Source: JAHRVQ01 sp029941905 (GTDB lineage: Bacteria; Pseudomonadota; Gammaproteobacteria; Pseudomonadales; Azotimanducaceae). Taken from it: a DNA stretch of 64,000 bases. The stretch is from positions 1-64,000 of the forward strand of contig JAPYTQ010000027.1 of NCBI GenBank assembly GCA_029941905.1, written 5' to 3'. A program made the translations under genes and the position numbers. The notes under the pieces were generated by a model. That model was not told the DNA's origin and made no database searches. It saw only the letters and a list, made by a program, of their open reading frames with translations. Below are positions 47,038-56,442 of this stretch, in pieces; position 1 is the first letter of the stretch, and every line of letters begins with the position of its first letter.

Positions 47038-48762
47038 ATGAACATCAAACGAGAACTCGAAACCACCATTAGTCAGGCACTTGAATCTGTGGGTGCGGCA
47101 GGTAGCCCAGCCATCGTAAAACAGTCACAGAAAGCCGGGTTCGGGCAATACCAGGCCAACGGTGTCATGGCTGCTGCTAAAAAGCTTGGTAAAAATCCTC
47201 GTGAACTGGCATCTCAACTGGTTGACACGCTCAACCTGCCCCAGGCAGATAAGGTAGAAGTGGCTGGCCCGGGGTTTGTCAATATCCACCTGGCCAGGGA
47301 ATTCATCGCAAGCAGTTTGATGGCGCTGTGGAAGGATGATCGACTCGGAGTTAGCCAGCCGCCTCAAAAAAAGATCGTCATTGACTACTCGGCGCCAAAC
47401 CTTGCCAAGGAAATGCATATTGGCCACCTGCGCAGTACCACCATCGGCGACACTGCTGCGAGAATTCTCGAGTACCTGGGGCACAAGGTTATTCGTGCCA
47501 ACCACGTCGGCGACTGGGGTGCACAATTTGGCAGCCTGCTGGCGTACATGGATCAATTGGAACAGGCAGGCGGAGAGCTGTCGACGGAGCTGAAAGATCT
47601 GGAGATTTTCTATCGCAGCGCCAATGCACTGTTTAAATCTGACCAGGAATTTGCAAAACGGGCCAGGCAGTATGTAGTCCGGTTACAAGGAGGTGATCCG
47701 AAATGCCTGCAATTGTGGCAGCAATTTATTACAGAATCAGTCAAACATTGCCAGGCAGTCTATGATCGGCTTAATATCACTTTAACCACTAATGACATCA
47801 AGGCAGAAAGCAGTTACAACGATGACCTTAATGTCGTGGTCAACGAACTGGACCAGCTCGGCCTGCTGGAAGTATCCGATGGTGCCCGATGCGTTTTCCT
47901 CGACGAATTCAAAGGCAAGGATGGCAAGATACTACCGGCCATGGTGCAGAAATCTGATGGTGGATTCCCCTATATGGCGACTGATCTGGCGGCTGTAAGA
48001 TACCGTGCACAGAAGATCAACGCTGATGAAGCCCTGTATTTCATTGACGCGCGACAAAAGCTCCACATTGCCCTGCTCTTTAGTGTTTCCAAAGCCGCTG
48101 GTTATCTCGACGATTCCAGAATATTCCGCCATCTGCCGTTTGGCATGATTCTCAAGGACGACGGGACACCGTTTAAGACCAGGGATGGCGCAGATGTGAA
48201 ACTTGCGGATGTAATCGAAGAAGCCGTCACCAGAGCCAGGAAGTTGGTCACAGCGAAGAACCCCGACCTCTCAGAGGAAGCAAAAGCCCGCGTTGGTGAG
48301 GTGGTGGGTGTCGGCGCGATAAAATATGCAGAGCTGCTGAAAAACAGAACAACTGATTACATTTTCGACTGGGACACAATGTTGTCCTTTGAAGGTAACA
48401 CCGCACCTTATTTACAATATGCCTACACCCGAATCCGCAGTATTTTCAGGCGAGCAGATTTAACGTCCAGTCAACTGACCGGCACCGTTACGCTAACCGA
48501 GACCATCGAGCTCACATTAGCAACAAAACTGCTGCAATTTGTAGAAGCAATCGACGCGGTTATCGAGGACTATCAAGCCAATATTCTGTGCAATTACCTG
48601 TTCGAGCTAGCAGGCATATTCATGTCTTTTTACGAATCCTGTCCGATCCTGAACGCCGATGAACCGACCCGCCAAAGCAGACTTATTATTGCCGATACCA
48701 CGGCCCGAACCCTCAAACAGGGTTTGGAGTTACTCGGCATTGATACTGTTGAGCAAATGTAA
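47038..48762 (+). CDS. argS: Arginyl-tRNA synthetase
   Basis: A class I synthetase of 574 residues. The N-terminal add-1 domain comes first, then IDYSAPNLAKEMHIGHLRST with the HIGH motif and GDWGAQFG. KTRDGADVKLADVIEEA stands at the place of the degenerate KMSK region, and the C-terminal anticodon-binding domain ends in LELLGIDTVEQM. Length and motifs are normal. The stop TAA overlaps the folA ATG by one base, so argS, folA and the nitronate monooxygenase gene form one operon. Confidence 0.96.
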   Translation: MNIKRELETTISQALESVGAAGSPAIVKQSQKAGFGQYQANGVMAAAKKLGKNPRELASQLVDTLNLPQADKVEVAGPGFVNIHLAREFIASSLMALWKDDRLGVSQPPQKKIVIDYSAPNLAKEMHIGHLRSTTIGDTAARILEYLGHKVIRANHVGDWGAQFGSLLAYMDQLEQAGGELSTELKDLEIFYRSANALFKSDQEFAKRARQYVVRLQGGDPKCLQLWQQFITESVKHCQAVYDRLNITLTTNDIKAESSYNDDLNVVVNELDQLGLLEVSDGARCVFLDEFKGKDGKILPAMVQKSDGGFPYMATDLAAVRYRAQKINADEALYFIDARQKLHIALLFSVSKAAGYLDDSRIFRHLPFGMILKDDGTPFKTRDGADVKLADVIEEAVTRARKLVTAKNPDLSEEAKARVGEVVGVGAIKYAELLKNRTTDYIFDWDTMLSFEGNTAPYLQYAYTRIRSIFRRADLTSSQLTGTVTLTETIELTLATKLLQFVEAIDAVIEDYQANILCNYLFELAGIFMSFYESCPILNADEPTRQSRLIIADTTARTLKQGLELLGIDTVEQM

Positions 48763-49289
48763 TGACAGTACAGATGGTAGCCGCCAGATCACTAAACAAC
48801 GTTATTGGTAAAGGAACCGAGATACCCTGGCATGTGAAGGGAGAACAAAAAATATTTAAGAAAGTCACCATGGGTGGCACGCTCATCATGGGCAGGGTTA
48901 CTTTTGACAGTATCGGCAGGCCACTTCCCGGCCGAACCACCATTATCGTCACACACCGCACAGACTATCAGCAGCAAGGATGCCTTATAGCCAACAACCT
49001 TGATATGGCGATGCAACTGGCCACAGACCTGGGCAAGCCGATCTTTATTGCTGGCGGCGGGGAGATCTACAAACAATCCCTGGCGCTGACAGAAATAGTT
49101 CACCTCACCACCATCGATACGACTGTCGAGGGTGACGTTTTCTTTCCCGCGTTTCCAAACCCGGATTTCGAACTCGTCGAGGAACAGTCATTCGAATCAA
49201 ACATCGACTATACCTACCAGAAATTTCAGCGAAAACGATCTGCTGATTCAGGGCAGTTATCCAACAAACCAACTAAAGGACAGATATGA
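48762..49289 (+). CDS. folA: Dihydrofolate reductase
   Basis: A protein of 175 residues with the DHFR signatures: VAARSLNNVIGKGTEIPWH at the substrate site, the NADPH-binding LIMGRVTFDSIGRPLPGR, and IFIAGGGEIY. It reduces dihydrofolate to tetrahydrofolate. The acidic residue that protonates substrate is the Glu in GTEIPWH, where many bacterial enzymes have Asp. It overlaps argS by 1 bp and the next gene by 4 bp. Confidence 0.95.
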   Translation: MTVQMVAARSLNNVIGKGTEIPWHVKGEQKIFKKVTMGGTLIMGRVTFDSIGRPLPGRTTIIVTHRTDYQQQGCLIANNLDMAMQLATDLGKPIFIAGGGEIYKQSLALTEIVHLTTIDTTVEGDVFFPAFPNPDFELVEEQSFESNIDYTYQKFQRKRSADSGQLSNKPTKGQI

Positions 49290-50221
49290 TATTCAAGAAT
49301 CGCGTTACCGACATGCTGGGTGTGGAACTCCCCATTATTCAGGCACCGATGGGATGGATCGCCCGTTCGCAGCTTGCGTCTGCAGTCTCAAACGCAGGTG
49401 GCATGGGGATCATTGAAACGTCCTCTGGTGAGTTGGATGTCATCAAGGATGAAATTCGTAAAATGAAAGACCTGACGGACAAACCCTTCGGCGTCAACAT
49501 TGCACAGGCATTCGTCCGGGACCCTAATATTGCCCAGTTTGTCATCGACCAGGGGGTGACATTTGTCACTACCTCAGCCGGTAGCCCAACCAAATACACC
49601 GCCCAACTGAAGGAAGCGGGACTGACGGTATTCCATGTGATACCAACCCTCAAGGCGGCCCTCAAGGCGGTCGAAGCCGGTGTCGATGGCCTGATCGTGG
49701 AAGGCGGCGAAGGTGGCGGCTTCAAGAGTCCGAACGAGGTTGCCTCGATGGTCCTGTTGCCCCTGGTAAGATCGAAAGTCAACGTACCCATCATTGCCGC
49801 AGGAGGATTTATTGACGGGCAAACCATGGCAGCGGCATTCGCTCTTGGAGCCGAAGGCGTTCAAATGGGTACTCGAATGGTTTCTGCACTCGAATCGCCA
49901 GTGCATAACAACTGGAAAAATTCTATTGTTGAAGCAGAAGAAACAGGTACTGTTTTTCTCAACAAATTTCACTCACCCGCCCTGCGTGCCTTGAGAACCA
50001 AAAAAACGGCTGAACTTGAGAAGCGTATCGATGACAACATTATGCCGGAGTTCGGCAATGCACAGGATTTATATTTTGGTGGTGATATGGAGGCTGCAAT
50101 CCCACTCTCAGGTCAGGTAAGCGGTCGCATCGAGTCAATCAAGCCCGTTGCAGAAATCCTCAGCGAGACCAGGGATGGCTTTTTTGAGACTATCAGCCAG
50201 CTTTCGTCCCAGTACAGCTAA
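49286..50221 (+). CDS. Nitronate monooxygenase (2-nitropropane dioxygenase) family enzyme
   Basis: An FMN-dependent TIM-barrel protein of 311 residues. PIIQAPMGWIA, NAGGMGIIETSS, PFGVNIAQAF, EGGEGGGFKS, IIAAGGFIDGQ and GVQMGTRMVSALES follow the family pattern, including the phosphate-binding glycines. Members oxidise alkyl nitronates or act as enoyl reductases such as FabK. It starts inside the folA stop codon (ATGA). A small hairpin (CCAGA/TCTGG) follows the stop. Confidence 0.88.
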   Translation: MIFKNRVTDMLGVELPIIQAPMGWIARSQLASAVSNAGGMGIIETSSGELDVIKDEIRKMKDLTDKPFGVNIAQAFVRDPNIAQFVIDQGVTFVTTSAGSPTKYTAQLKEAGLTVFHVIPTLKAALKAVEAGVDGLIVEGGEGGGFKSPNEVASMVLLPLVRSKVNVPIIAAGGFIDGQTMAAAFALGAEGVQMGTRMVSALESPVHNNWKNSIVEAEETGTVFLNKFHSPALRALRTKKTAELEKRIDDNIMPEFGNAQDLYFGGDMEAAIPLSGQVSGRIESIKPVAEILSETRDGFFETISQLSSQYS

Positions 50222-50237
50222 CCTCCAGAACCTCTGG

Positions 50238-51509
50238 CTAGTGGAGCAACCCAATGGATTCAAGGGTACAGACTTCACCGTCTTCAACCCATATAACAGC
50301 ATGACAAACATCGACCATCGGCACTGCATTTAACGACCCGTTCGATGTTTCATGCAGTTGCAGTATCAGCTGTTGTGCCGACAACCCCGGTTCCCGTTCT
50401 TTTAACAACGCGGCAATACCTGATACATAAGCCGCCGACATGGAACTCCCGGAACGAAAAGCATAGGTTGCACCCGGTGTGGTCGTTAGCATCTCCAGCC
50501 CAGGTGCAATTACCGCATTTTTTGGCATTAAAGCACCATCAAACTGGCGAATCGAATTAACAGCCACTACCCCTGGAATCGATGCCGGGAAAGTATTCCC
50601 TGCATCTTTTCCATCAACAGCCGCGACGACGATGATCCCTTCGGCCAGGGCAACATTGATCAGGCGCATCAGCAATTTATCTTCTGGCCCGGACAGGCTC
50701 ATATTCACAATATCGGGTTTCTCTGCGATGACTTCTATCAATGCTTTCATCAGGGAAACACTGTCGCAGGAAGCGCGCCTGGTCTGGGCATTTTGAGCGC
50801 AGGATTTGAAAATCATAAGCTTTACATCAGGCGCGACCCCAACAATTCCCAGATCGTTATTTGCCGTCGAGCCAATCACACCAGCCACCGCAGTTCCATG
50901 TTCGTCGTTGTCAAAACTCAACTGATCATGTTCAACAAAGTTGGCAGAGTAGATAATCCGAGCGGCTAGTTCCGGATGGGTTCTATCAACCCCGGTATCA
51001 ACGACGCCGACGTATACATCCTTACCCGTCGTATATCTATGAACTTTTTCCAGGTCATCTCCGTCAACCGTATTCTGCAGGCTGAAATAAGGATCATTAT
51101 AGTTGAGTAGCTTGTATGTCTTGATGGACTGAGCAGACTCTACCCGCATATCCTGACTCAGTGCATGGACAACTTCATCAACGGTTCGGTTGCCCCTGAA
51201 TTCTGCCCTGATCGCCTCAAGCCCCAGGGACTTGATGGTCCATTGGGCGATCTTTTTTAAGTTGTGCCCATTGATAACTTCGTTGACAACAATCTGCAAT
51301 TCCTGTTTTGATCCGCGAGACAGGCGACTTGTAAAAGCATAGTCATACTGGCTCGGTTTAACTCTGGGTTGTACCTGCTCTTCTGAAATAGTGAACAGCA
51401 CCTGGTGCCGATACGGATCATCGAATTTGTGGTACTGCTGATTTGCACATCCGCCAAGAATTACCAGGCTAATGAGGCTGAACAGTGCCTGCTTGCAAAA
51501 AAGCGGCAT
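50238..51509 (-). CDS. Subtilisin-family (S8) serine protease lipoprotein
   Basis: A protein of 423 residues from ATG 51509. The N-terminus is a lipoprotein signal with the lipobox LGGC. A pro-like region of about 130 residues leads to the S8 domain with the catalytic triad Asp in VGVVDTGVDRTHPEL, His in DEHGTAVAGV and Ser in GSSMSAAYVSG. It should be anchored to a membrane and act in the periplasm or at the surface. Its start overlaps the end of the anti-sigma gene by 41 bp, an unusually long overlap in which both frames appear to be used. It may be the protease that controls or is controlled by this sigma system. Confidence 0.88.
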   Translation of the reverse strand: MPLFCKQALFSLISLVILGGCANQQYHKFDDPYRHQVLFTISEEQVQPRVKPSQYDYAFTSRLSRGSKQELQIVVNEVINGHNLKKIAQWTIKSLGLEAIRAEFRGNRTVDEVVHALSQDMRVESAQSIKTYKLLNYNDPYFSLQNTVDGDDLEKVHRYTTGKDVYVGVVDTGVDRTHPELAARIIYSANFVEHDQLSFDNDEHGTAVAGVIGSTANNDLGIVGVAPDVKLMIFKSCAQNAQTRRASCDSVSLMKALIEVIAEKPDIVNMSLSGPEDKLLMRLINVALAEGIIVVAAVDGKDAGNTFPASIPGVVAVNSIRQFDGALMPKNAVIAPGLEMLTTTPGATYAFRSGSSMSAAYVSGIAALLKEREPGLSAQQLILQLHETSNGSLNAVPMVDVCHAVIWVEDGEVCTLESIGLLH

Positions 51510-52146
51510 ACTTAACTCCGTCGATGGCATTAAGAGAAGTGATAAATTCGGCTTCGGTCATGTTTCCCGGGACGACAATTTCAACGATATAGCGATTTTT
51601 CTCATCCGGTCCTGAGACGATATAGGAGTCTGTTTCGATTAAGACCGCTCGACGGGCATCAACCTCGATGGGCTGGTTAAAAACTAATTCAACACGTTGG
51701 GTAATGCCTGTCGGCGTTTTTATTGCCGCTTCTGAAGTGAGCGTGCGGAACCTGTCAGTTCGTTCAACACTTTCGGATGATGTCTGCCAGACCGCCGGAA
51801 TCAAAAATACAGCCAACAAAAGACTCGCCGCCAGTGCAAACATTGACCACTGGGCATTGCCGAATTTCTTAACACGCGCATCATCGGCCTCTTCGGTCGT
51901 TTGTTCAGCTGCATCAATCCGCGACATAAGTTTTTCATACGAAGGTTGGTACTGAGGTGATTTAAACTCTTCGCTGGTCACCAGGTCCTGCAGTCGCTGA
52001 AGTTGATCTTTTTCAGCAACACAGATCGCACACACCTCCAGATGCCCCGTGACCCGCTCCCGCTCCTGCTCACTAAGACTGCCATTTACAAACCAGGGAA
52101 GTAGCTCAAGAATTTCCTCATGGTCCACTTTGTCGCCAATTTTCAC
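51469..52146 (-). CDS. Membrane anti-sigma factor with zinc-finger domain
   Basis: A protein of 225 residues. The N-terminal domain has the ZAS motif HLEVCAICVAEK (H-x3-C-x2-C) that binds ECF sigma factors. A single membrane helix (WSMFALAASLLLAVFLIPAVW) lies near residue 105, and a periplasmic domain of about 100 residues ends the protein. It follows the sigma gene by 29 bp and overlaps the protease gene. It would hold the sigma factor at the membrane until a signal removes it. Confidence 0.87.
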   Translation of the reverse strand: MKIGDKVDHEEILELLPWFVNGSLSEQERERVTGHLEVCAICVAEKDQLQRLQDLVTSEEFKSPQYQPSYEKLMSRIDAAEQTTEEADDARVKKFGNAQWSMFALAASLLLAVFLIPAVWQTSSESVERTDRFRTLTSEAAIKTPTGITQRVELVFNQPIEVDARRAVLIETDSYIVSGPDEKNRYIVEIVVPGNMTEAEFITSLNAIDGVKYAAFLQAGTVQPH

Positions 52147-52175
52147 TTTTAACCTCGTCGAAAAATTGATTGTGA

Positions 52176-52782
52176 CTAACCTTCAAAAACCTCTTCATAT
52201 TTCTCTTCATCACCTGTTTGTTCCCGCAACTGCGGTAATAGTTTTGCCAATCGTCGCTTTGCATGAAACATTCTCGTTTTCACTGTATTTACCGGGCAGT
52301 CCATCAGGATTGCGATCTCCTGATAGGAATAACCCGAAAAATAAGTCAGCTCGACGACAGATCGCTGGTCCGCCGAGATTTGTTCCAAACCAGCTCTAAG
52401 CCAATCCTGCAACCCTAATCTACTAATCAGGTCGATGTTTTCCTCAATATCCTCGGCATCAGCAAGATTCTCAGCGCTCTGCTCAGGCATGTTCTTAACA
52501 CGATCCAGCGCTTTGATACCCTTTAGATAGGCAATTCCAGTAATCCAGGTCGAAACTTTAGACCGCCCCTCAAACCTGGCAGCTTTTTCCCAGACTACGA
52601 ACATCGCATCATTGAGCACCTCCTCCACCATCTCAGGACGACGCAGCAGTCTGTTAAGATACCTGTTTAATGGGTGGGTATTGTCGCGAATATAGCTGTT
52701 CGAACGCCTTTCGATCTTTGTTGGCGACGCGTTGCAGAAGTTGCAGGTCTACTGCGTCCTGCTCGCCACGACGGGTTGTCAA
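52176..52782 (-). pseudogene. ECF sigma-70 factor with an apparent one-base frameshift
   Basis: The frame from ATG 52631 gives 151 residues with most of region 2 (LNDAMFVVWEKAARFEGRS, then STWITGIAYLKGIKAL) and region 4 (GYSYQEIAILMDCPVNTVKT), but without region 2.1. The missing part lies in another frame upstream: from TTG 52782 one reads QLLQRVANKDRKAFEQLYSR, the classic ECF start. The two parts join if one G:C pair is removed from TGGGTGGG at 52671-52678. The joined protein would have about 200 residues, the usual size. Either the gene is newly broken, the sequence has an error, or a shift occurs at translation. The anti-sigma and protease genes downstream are intact. Confidence 0.75.
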
Positions 52783-52917
52783 ATCCTGTATGGATTTATT
52801 CAAGAAATGTCTCTTTTAGAGTCCGTAAAAATCATTATATTGTTTTGTCAGCTAATCACCACAATCGGCTCAAAGTATATAGTGTTCCCAAAGATAGACA
52901 GGGTAAATCAAGTAAAA

Positions 52918-53703
52918 ATGACAACGAACGTTCATTTTAAACAATTGTTTTTGTTAGTAATAATGACACTGACAGTTCCCAATAGCAGCGCAGATTTTGA
53001 TATTGCTGCAGAACTCTACCAACAGAAGAATTATGCAGCAGCTTTCGATGCCTTTACCAGACTGGCCGAACAGGGAAACCCACGTGCACAGACTATTCTG
53101 GCACTCATGCATATGTATGGCGAAGGCACCAGCCTCGACAACGAGAAGGCTTTCCACTGGTATCACAGCGCTGCGAGAGCTGGGTATCCACCTGCACAGT
53201 TCAACACAGGCATTATGTACTCAAACGGCATTGGAACCACTGAGGATCAGAAACAGGCGTTCTATTGGCTGACCGAATCAGCGAACCAGGGATTTAACAA
53301 GGCAAAGGAAAAACTTGAAGAAATCGAAGGTGGTCGAAAGCCATCGTCAGTGGATCCTGAATTGACATCCGGTGTCCGAGACTGGAACTTTCGACTGCCA
53401 AATCGCATCCGCTTCGCTGTGCCAGAACTCGCTGTTGCTTCACCCGAGGACACCTATCGCGCCCAGATTGGAGCGATGGGAACACGCACCTCGGCGAATC
53501 AACTCTGGGAGCTGTTATTGCAGACCCACACCGACCTGTTCGATGGACTCCAGCCTTACTTTGTGGCCTCTGAAAGTTCAAAGCGTCGCGTTTACCGGGT
53601 TCAGGCGGGCCCGTTTGCTAATTATGGGGTCGTTTCAGAATTTTGTGAACGATTGTTACTCCATTCTGTCCAGGCTGGATGTCTGCCGGTCAGGGTCCAG
53701 TAA
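52918..53703 (+). CDS. Secreted Sel1-repeat protein with C-terminal SPOR-like domain
   Basis: A protein of 261 residues from ATG 52918, preferred because a signal peptide then begins directly (LFLLVIMTLTVPNSSA). Two clear Sel1/TPR-like repeats follow, such as AQTILALMHMYGEGTSLDNE and AQFNTGIMYSNGIGTTEDQ. The last 80 residues (YRAQIGAMGTRTSANQLWEL to VQAGPFANYG) have the SPOR pattern that binds denuded peptidoglycan. It is probably periplasmic and cell-wall associated. It diverges from the sigma-factor operon. Confidence 0.82.
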   Translation: MTTNVHFKQLFLLVIMTLTVPNSSADFDIAAELYQQKNYAAAFDAFTRLAEQGNPRAQTILALMHMYGEGTSLDNEKAFHWYHSAARAGYPPAQFNTGIMYSNGIGTTEDQKQAFYWLTESANQGFNKAKEKLEEIEGGRKPSSVDPELTSGVRDWNFRLPNRIRFAVPELAVASPEDTYRAQIGAMGTRTSANQLWELLLQTHTDLFDGLQPYFVASESSKRRVYRVQAGPFANYGVVSEFCERLLLHSVQAGCLPVRVQ

Positions 53704-54053
53704 CCATGCGGGTTCCTGCAGCAATGTCTAGACATGCAAGTGGAACGAACAAAGTGGATATCACCCTAGTCAATGCTCGATAACAGCATTCATCCTGCTT
53801 ATTCTTGCTTATTCTCGCGTACTCTCTATCGGGGCCAACATTGTCAGCGGGTCAATTTCTACTTATCATTGCGGCTAGCACTAAATAGATAACACTCATA
53901 GGCAAGCACGGTTTACATATTCAAGTTGGCTATCGAGTCGCCGCAAAGACACGACGATTACTTACCAGCAAAGCGTTCAACCAGGTAATCGGCCAACATT
54001 TCACTTAGCTTTGCGACTGTTTATTCACTCAATTTTCAACATAAGGAACCCTC
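53704..54053. other. Gene-free stretch of 350 bp
   Basis: AT-rich DNA without a convincing reading frame, hairpin or ANR/FNR box. The only clear element is AAGGAA at its end, the ribosome-binding site of the acyl-CoA dehydrogenase gene. Confidence 0.5.
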
Positions 54054-55205
54054 ATGGATATTGAATTCAGTTCAGAGGATCTGGAATTTCAAAAAGAAGT
54101 TCAGGAATTTATCAAAGACAATCTACCCACCGGTATGGACGTGTGGACCAAACGCAGTGAGTGGTTCGACTCGCTCCGGGCAAAAGGCGGCTGGGATGTC
54201 CCCAAGTGGCCGGTAGAGTTTGGTGGTCCCGGCTTTACCCCCACGCAGCGATACATTTTTGATAACGAGATGGGTAAAAAATCAACGCCCCCGGTTATGC
54301 CTTTTGGGGTCGGCATGCTCGCACCCATATTGATTAACTATGGCAGCAAAGAACAACAGGACAAGTATCTGCCCAGCATCCGGGATCATTCAGTTAACTG
54401 GTGCCAGGGATACTCAGAGCCCGGCGCCGGTTCAGACCTGGCCAACCTGAAAACAAAAGCGGAACTTAGCGACGACGGGGAGCATTATCTGGTCAACGGA
54501 CAAAAAATCTGGACCACCCTTGCGCATATTGCCCACTGGATGTTTTGCCTGGTTCGAACTTCTTCTGACGGCGTCAAGCAGGAAGGCATTACGTTCCTGT
54601 TGATCCCAATGGATGATCCCGGCATCGAAGTGAAGCCGATTATTACCCTGGGCGGCAGTCATACGGTCAACGAGGTGTATCTCACAGACGTCAAGGTTCC
54701 GGTGGAAAACAGAATTGGCGAAGAAGGCAAAGGCTGGACTTACGCCAAAGGACTGCTGATTCACGAACGAACAGGCCTTGCAGGTATTCAAAGCTCAGTT
54801 CTGGGCCTGGAAAAAGCAAAGATCAATGCAGCCAAGGTTCAGGTCGGTGACGGCACACTCCTGGACATGCCGGTGTTTAAGAACAAGATCGGTGCGCTCG
54901 AGGCAGAACTGCTGGCCCTGGAATTTACTGAATTACGTTCCCTAGCCCAGGTGGCCGCTGGCGCTGATCCTGGCCCGGAATCATCAATCATGAAATTAAA
55001 AGGCACCGAAATCCAGCAGCGTATATCGGAACTCAATCTCGAAGCTTCCGGCATTTATGCTGCGGCCTGGGGTAACCCAGTCGGGCACGATTTTGCAAAG
55101 GGCGCAATCAGTGGGTATCTCGGTGCCCGGGCAACAACAATTTACGGTGGTGCCAGTGAAGTGCAGAAAGACGTCATCTCCAAGAACGTACTAGGTTTAG
55201 GTTAA
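54054..55205 (+). CDS. Acyl-CoA dehydrogenase, PimC-like subunit of a pair
   Basis: A protein of 383 residues with the flavoprotein fold of the family: WCQGYSEPGAGSDLANL binds FAD and substrate, followed by the beta domain and the C-terminal helices ending in IYGGASEVQKDVISKNVLGL. The expected catalytic Glu position near the usual IYEGT motif reads IYGGAS, so this subunit may lack the catalytic base. It is followed after 3 bp by a second, different acyl-CoA dehydrogenase. Such pairs form heterotetramers, as in pimeloyl-CoA and sterol side-chain dehydrogenases. Confidence 0.9.
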   Translation: MDIEFSSEDLEFQKEVQEFIKDNLPTGMDVWTKRSEWFDSLRAKGGWDVPKWPVEFGGPGFTPTQRYIFDNEMGKKSTPPVMPFGVGMLAPILINYGSKEQQDKYLPSIRDHSVNWCQGYSEPGAGSDLANLKTKAELSDDGEHYLVNGQKIWTTLAHIAHWMFCLVRTSSDGVKQEGITFLLIPMDDPGIEVKPIITLGGSHTVNEVYLTDVKVPVENRIGEEGKGWTYAKGLLIHERTGLAGIQSSVLGLEKAKINAAKVQVGDGTLLDMPVFKNKIGALEAELLALEFTELRSLAQVAAGADPGPESSIMKLKGTEIQQRISELNLEASGIYAAAWGNPVGHDFAKGAISGYLGARATTIYGGASEVQKDVISKNVLGLG

Positions 55206-55208
55206 AAA

Positions 55209-56333
55209 ATGGATCTCTCATATACGCAAGAACAGGTGTTACTGCGCGATAGCGTGCAAAAATTCATTACTGATAATTACGATATTTCCCATCGCAACAA
55301 ACTCACGGCAACCGATGAAGGATTCTCTCGGGATAACTGGAAGCTGTACGCTGAACTGGGCTGGCTCGGCATGCCGTTTTCTGAAGAAGACGGTGGCTTT
55401 GGCGGCACACCGGTTGACACGATGGTAATGATGGAAGAGTTTGGCAAAGGACTAGTGGTAGAACCGTTTTTAAGCACCATTGTAATGGCGGGTACTGCAA
55501 TCAGCGAAGCAGGCAGCGAAGCACAGAAAGCTAATCTACTGCCGGGAATCATTGACGGCAGCACGATAGCGTCGTTTGCCTATGCAGAGCAACAAGCTCA
55601 CCATGACCTTAACAATGTGGCAACAACAGCACAGAAAGACGGCGATTTCTACCTGATCAACGGCACCAAGTCTGTTGTTATGAATGCAGCGTCTGCCAAC
55701 AAGCTAGTCGTGACTACCCGAACAAGCGGCAACGAACAAGACAACAAAGGCATTACGAATTTTATTGTTGATGCTGATGCAGAAGGTGTTTCCCGGGTAG
55801 ACTATCCGACTGTCGACGGTTTACGCGCTTCAGAAGTCACCTTCAAGGACGTGAAAGTACCCGTAGACAATATGCTCGGTGAAGTCGACAACGGATTGCC
55901 ACTGGTACAGAAAATCGCCAACCGCGCCATCCTTGCCTTGTCTGCTGAAGCAGTGGGCGCCATGGAAGTTTTATACCAGGACACGATTGCCTACACCAAA
56001 CAACGGGATCAATTCGATCATCCCCTGAGTGAATTCCAGGTGTTAAAGCATCGCATGACAGAAATGTTCATGGAGTATTCTCTTGCCAAATCACTTTGTA
56101 TGAAGGCAACCATGCTGGAGACCCAGGGTTCAAGCGAAACCCAGCGCACCATTCACGCATTGAAATACCTAATTGGTAAGGCATCCAGGTTTGTTGGCCA
56201 GAATGCAGTTCAGTTGCATGGTGGTATGGGCATGACCGAAGAATTGCGGGTCGCGCATTACTTTAAGCGATTGACCGTGATCGACTCACAATTTGGCAAT
56301 ACCGATCATCACCTGACCCAGTTCGTCGCCTGA
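55209..56333 (+). CDS. Acyl-CoA dehydrogenase, PimD-like subunit of a pair
   Basis: A protein of 374 residues of the same family. The N-terminus DLSYTQEQVLLRDSVQKFI and the C-terminal QLHGGMGMTEELRVAHYFKRL are typical of the small PimD-like partners; the FAD-contact loop is reduced (FAYAEQQAHHDLNNV) compared with the first subunit. The Glu in GMTEE is the likely catalytic base. With the previous gene it probably makes one heteromeric enzyme. There is no clue to the acyl chain. Confidence 0.9.
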   Translation: MDLSYTQEQVLLRDSVQKFITDNYDISHRNKLTATDEGFSRDNWKLYAELGWLGMPFSEEDGGFGGTPVDTMVMMEEFGKGLVVEPFLSTIVMAGTAISEAGSEAQKANLLPGIIDGSTIASFAYAEQQAHHDLNNVATTAQKDGDFYLINGTKSVVMNAASANKLVVTTRTSGNEQDNKGITNFIVDADAEGVSRVDYPTVDGLRASEVTFKDVKVPVDNMLGEVDNGLPLVQKIANRAILALSAEAVGAMEVLYQDTIAYTKQRDQFDHPLSEFQVLKHRMTEMFMEYSLAKSLCMKATMLETQGSSETQRTIHALKYLIGKASRFVGQNAVQLHGGMGMTEELRVAHYFKRLTVIDSQFGNTDHHLTQFVA

Positions 56334-56442
56334 CGGCTCAATAGTCCAGGATGCCAGTCATCCCGGCGAGGGTTGCTTCCCGTTTAGTCCCGACGACCGT
56401 GATATAATCCTGCGAACCAGTTTTTGGCTGTTTTAATATAAG

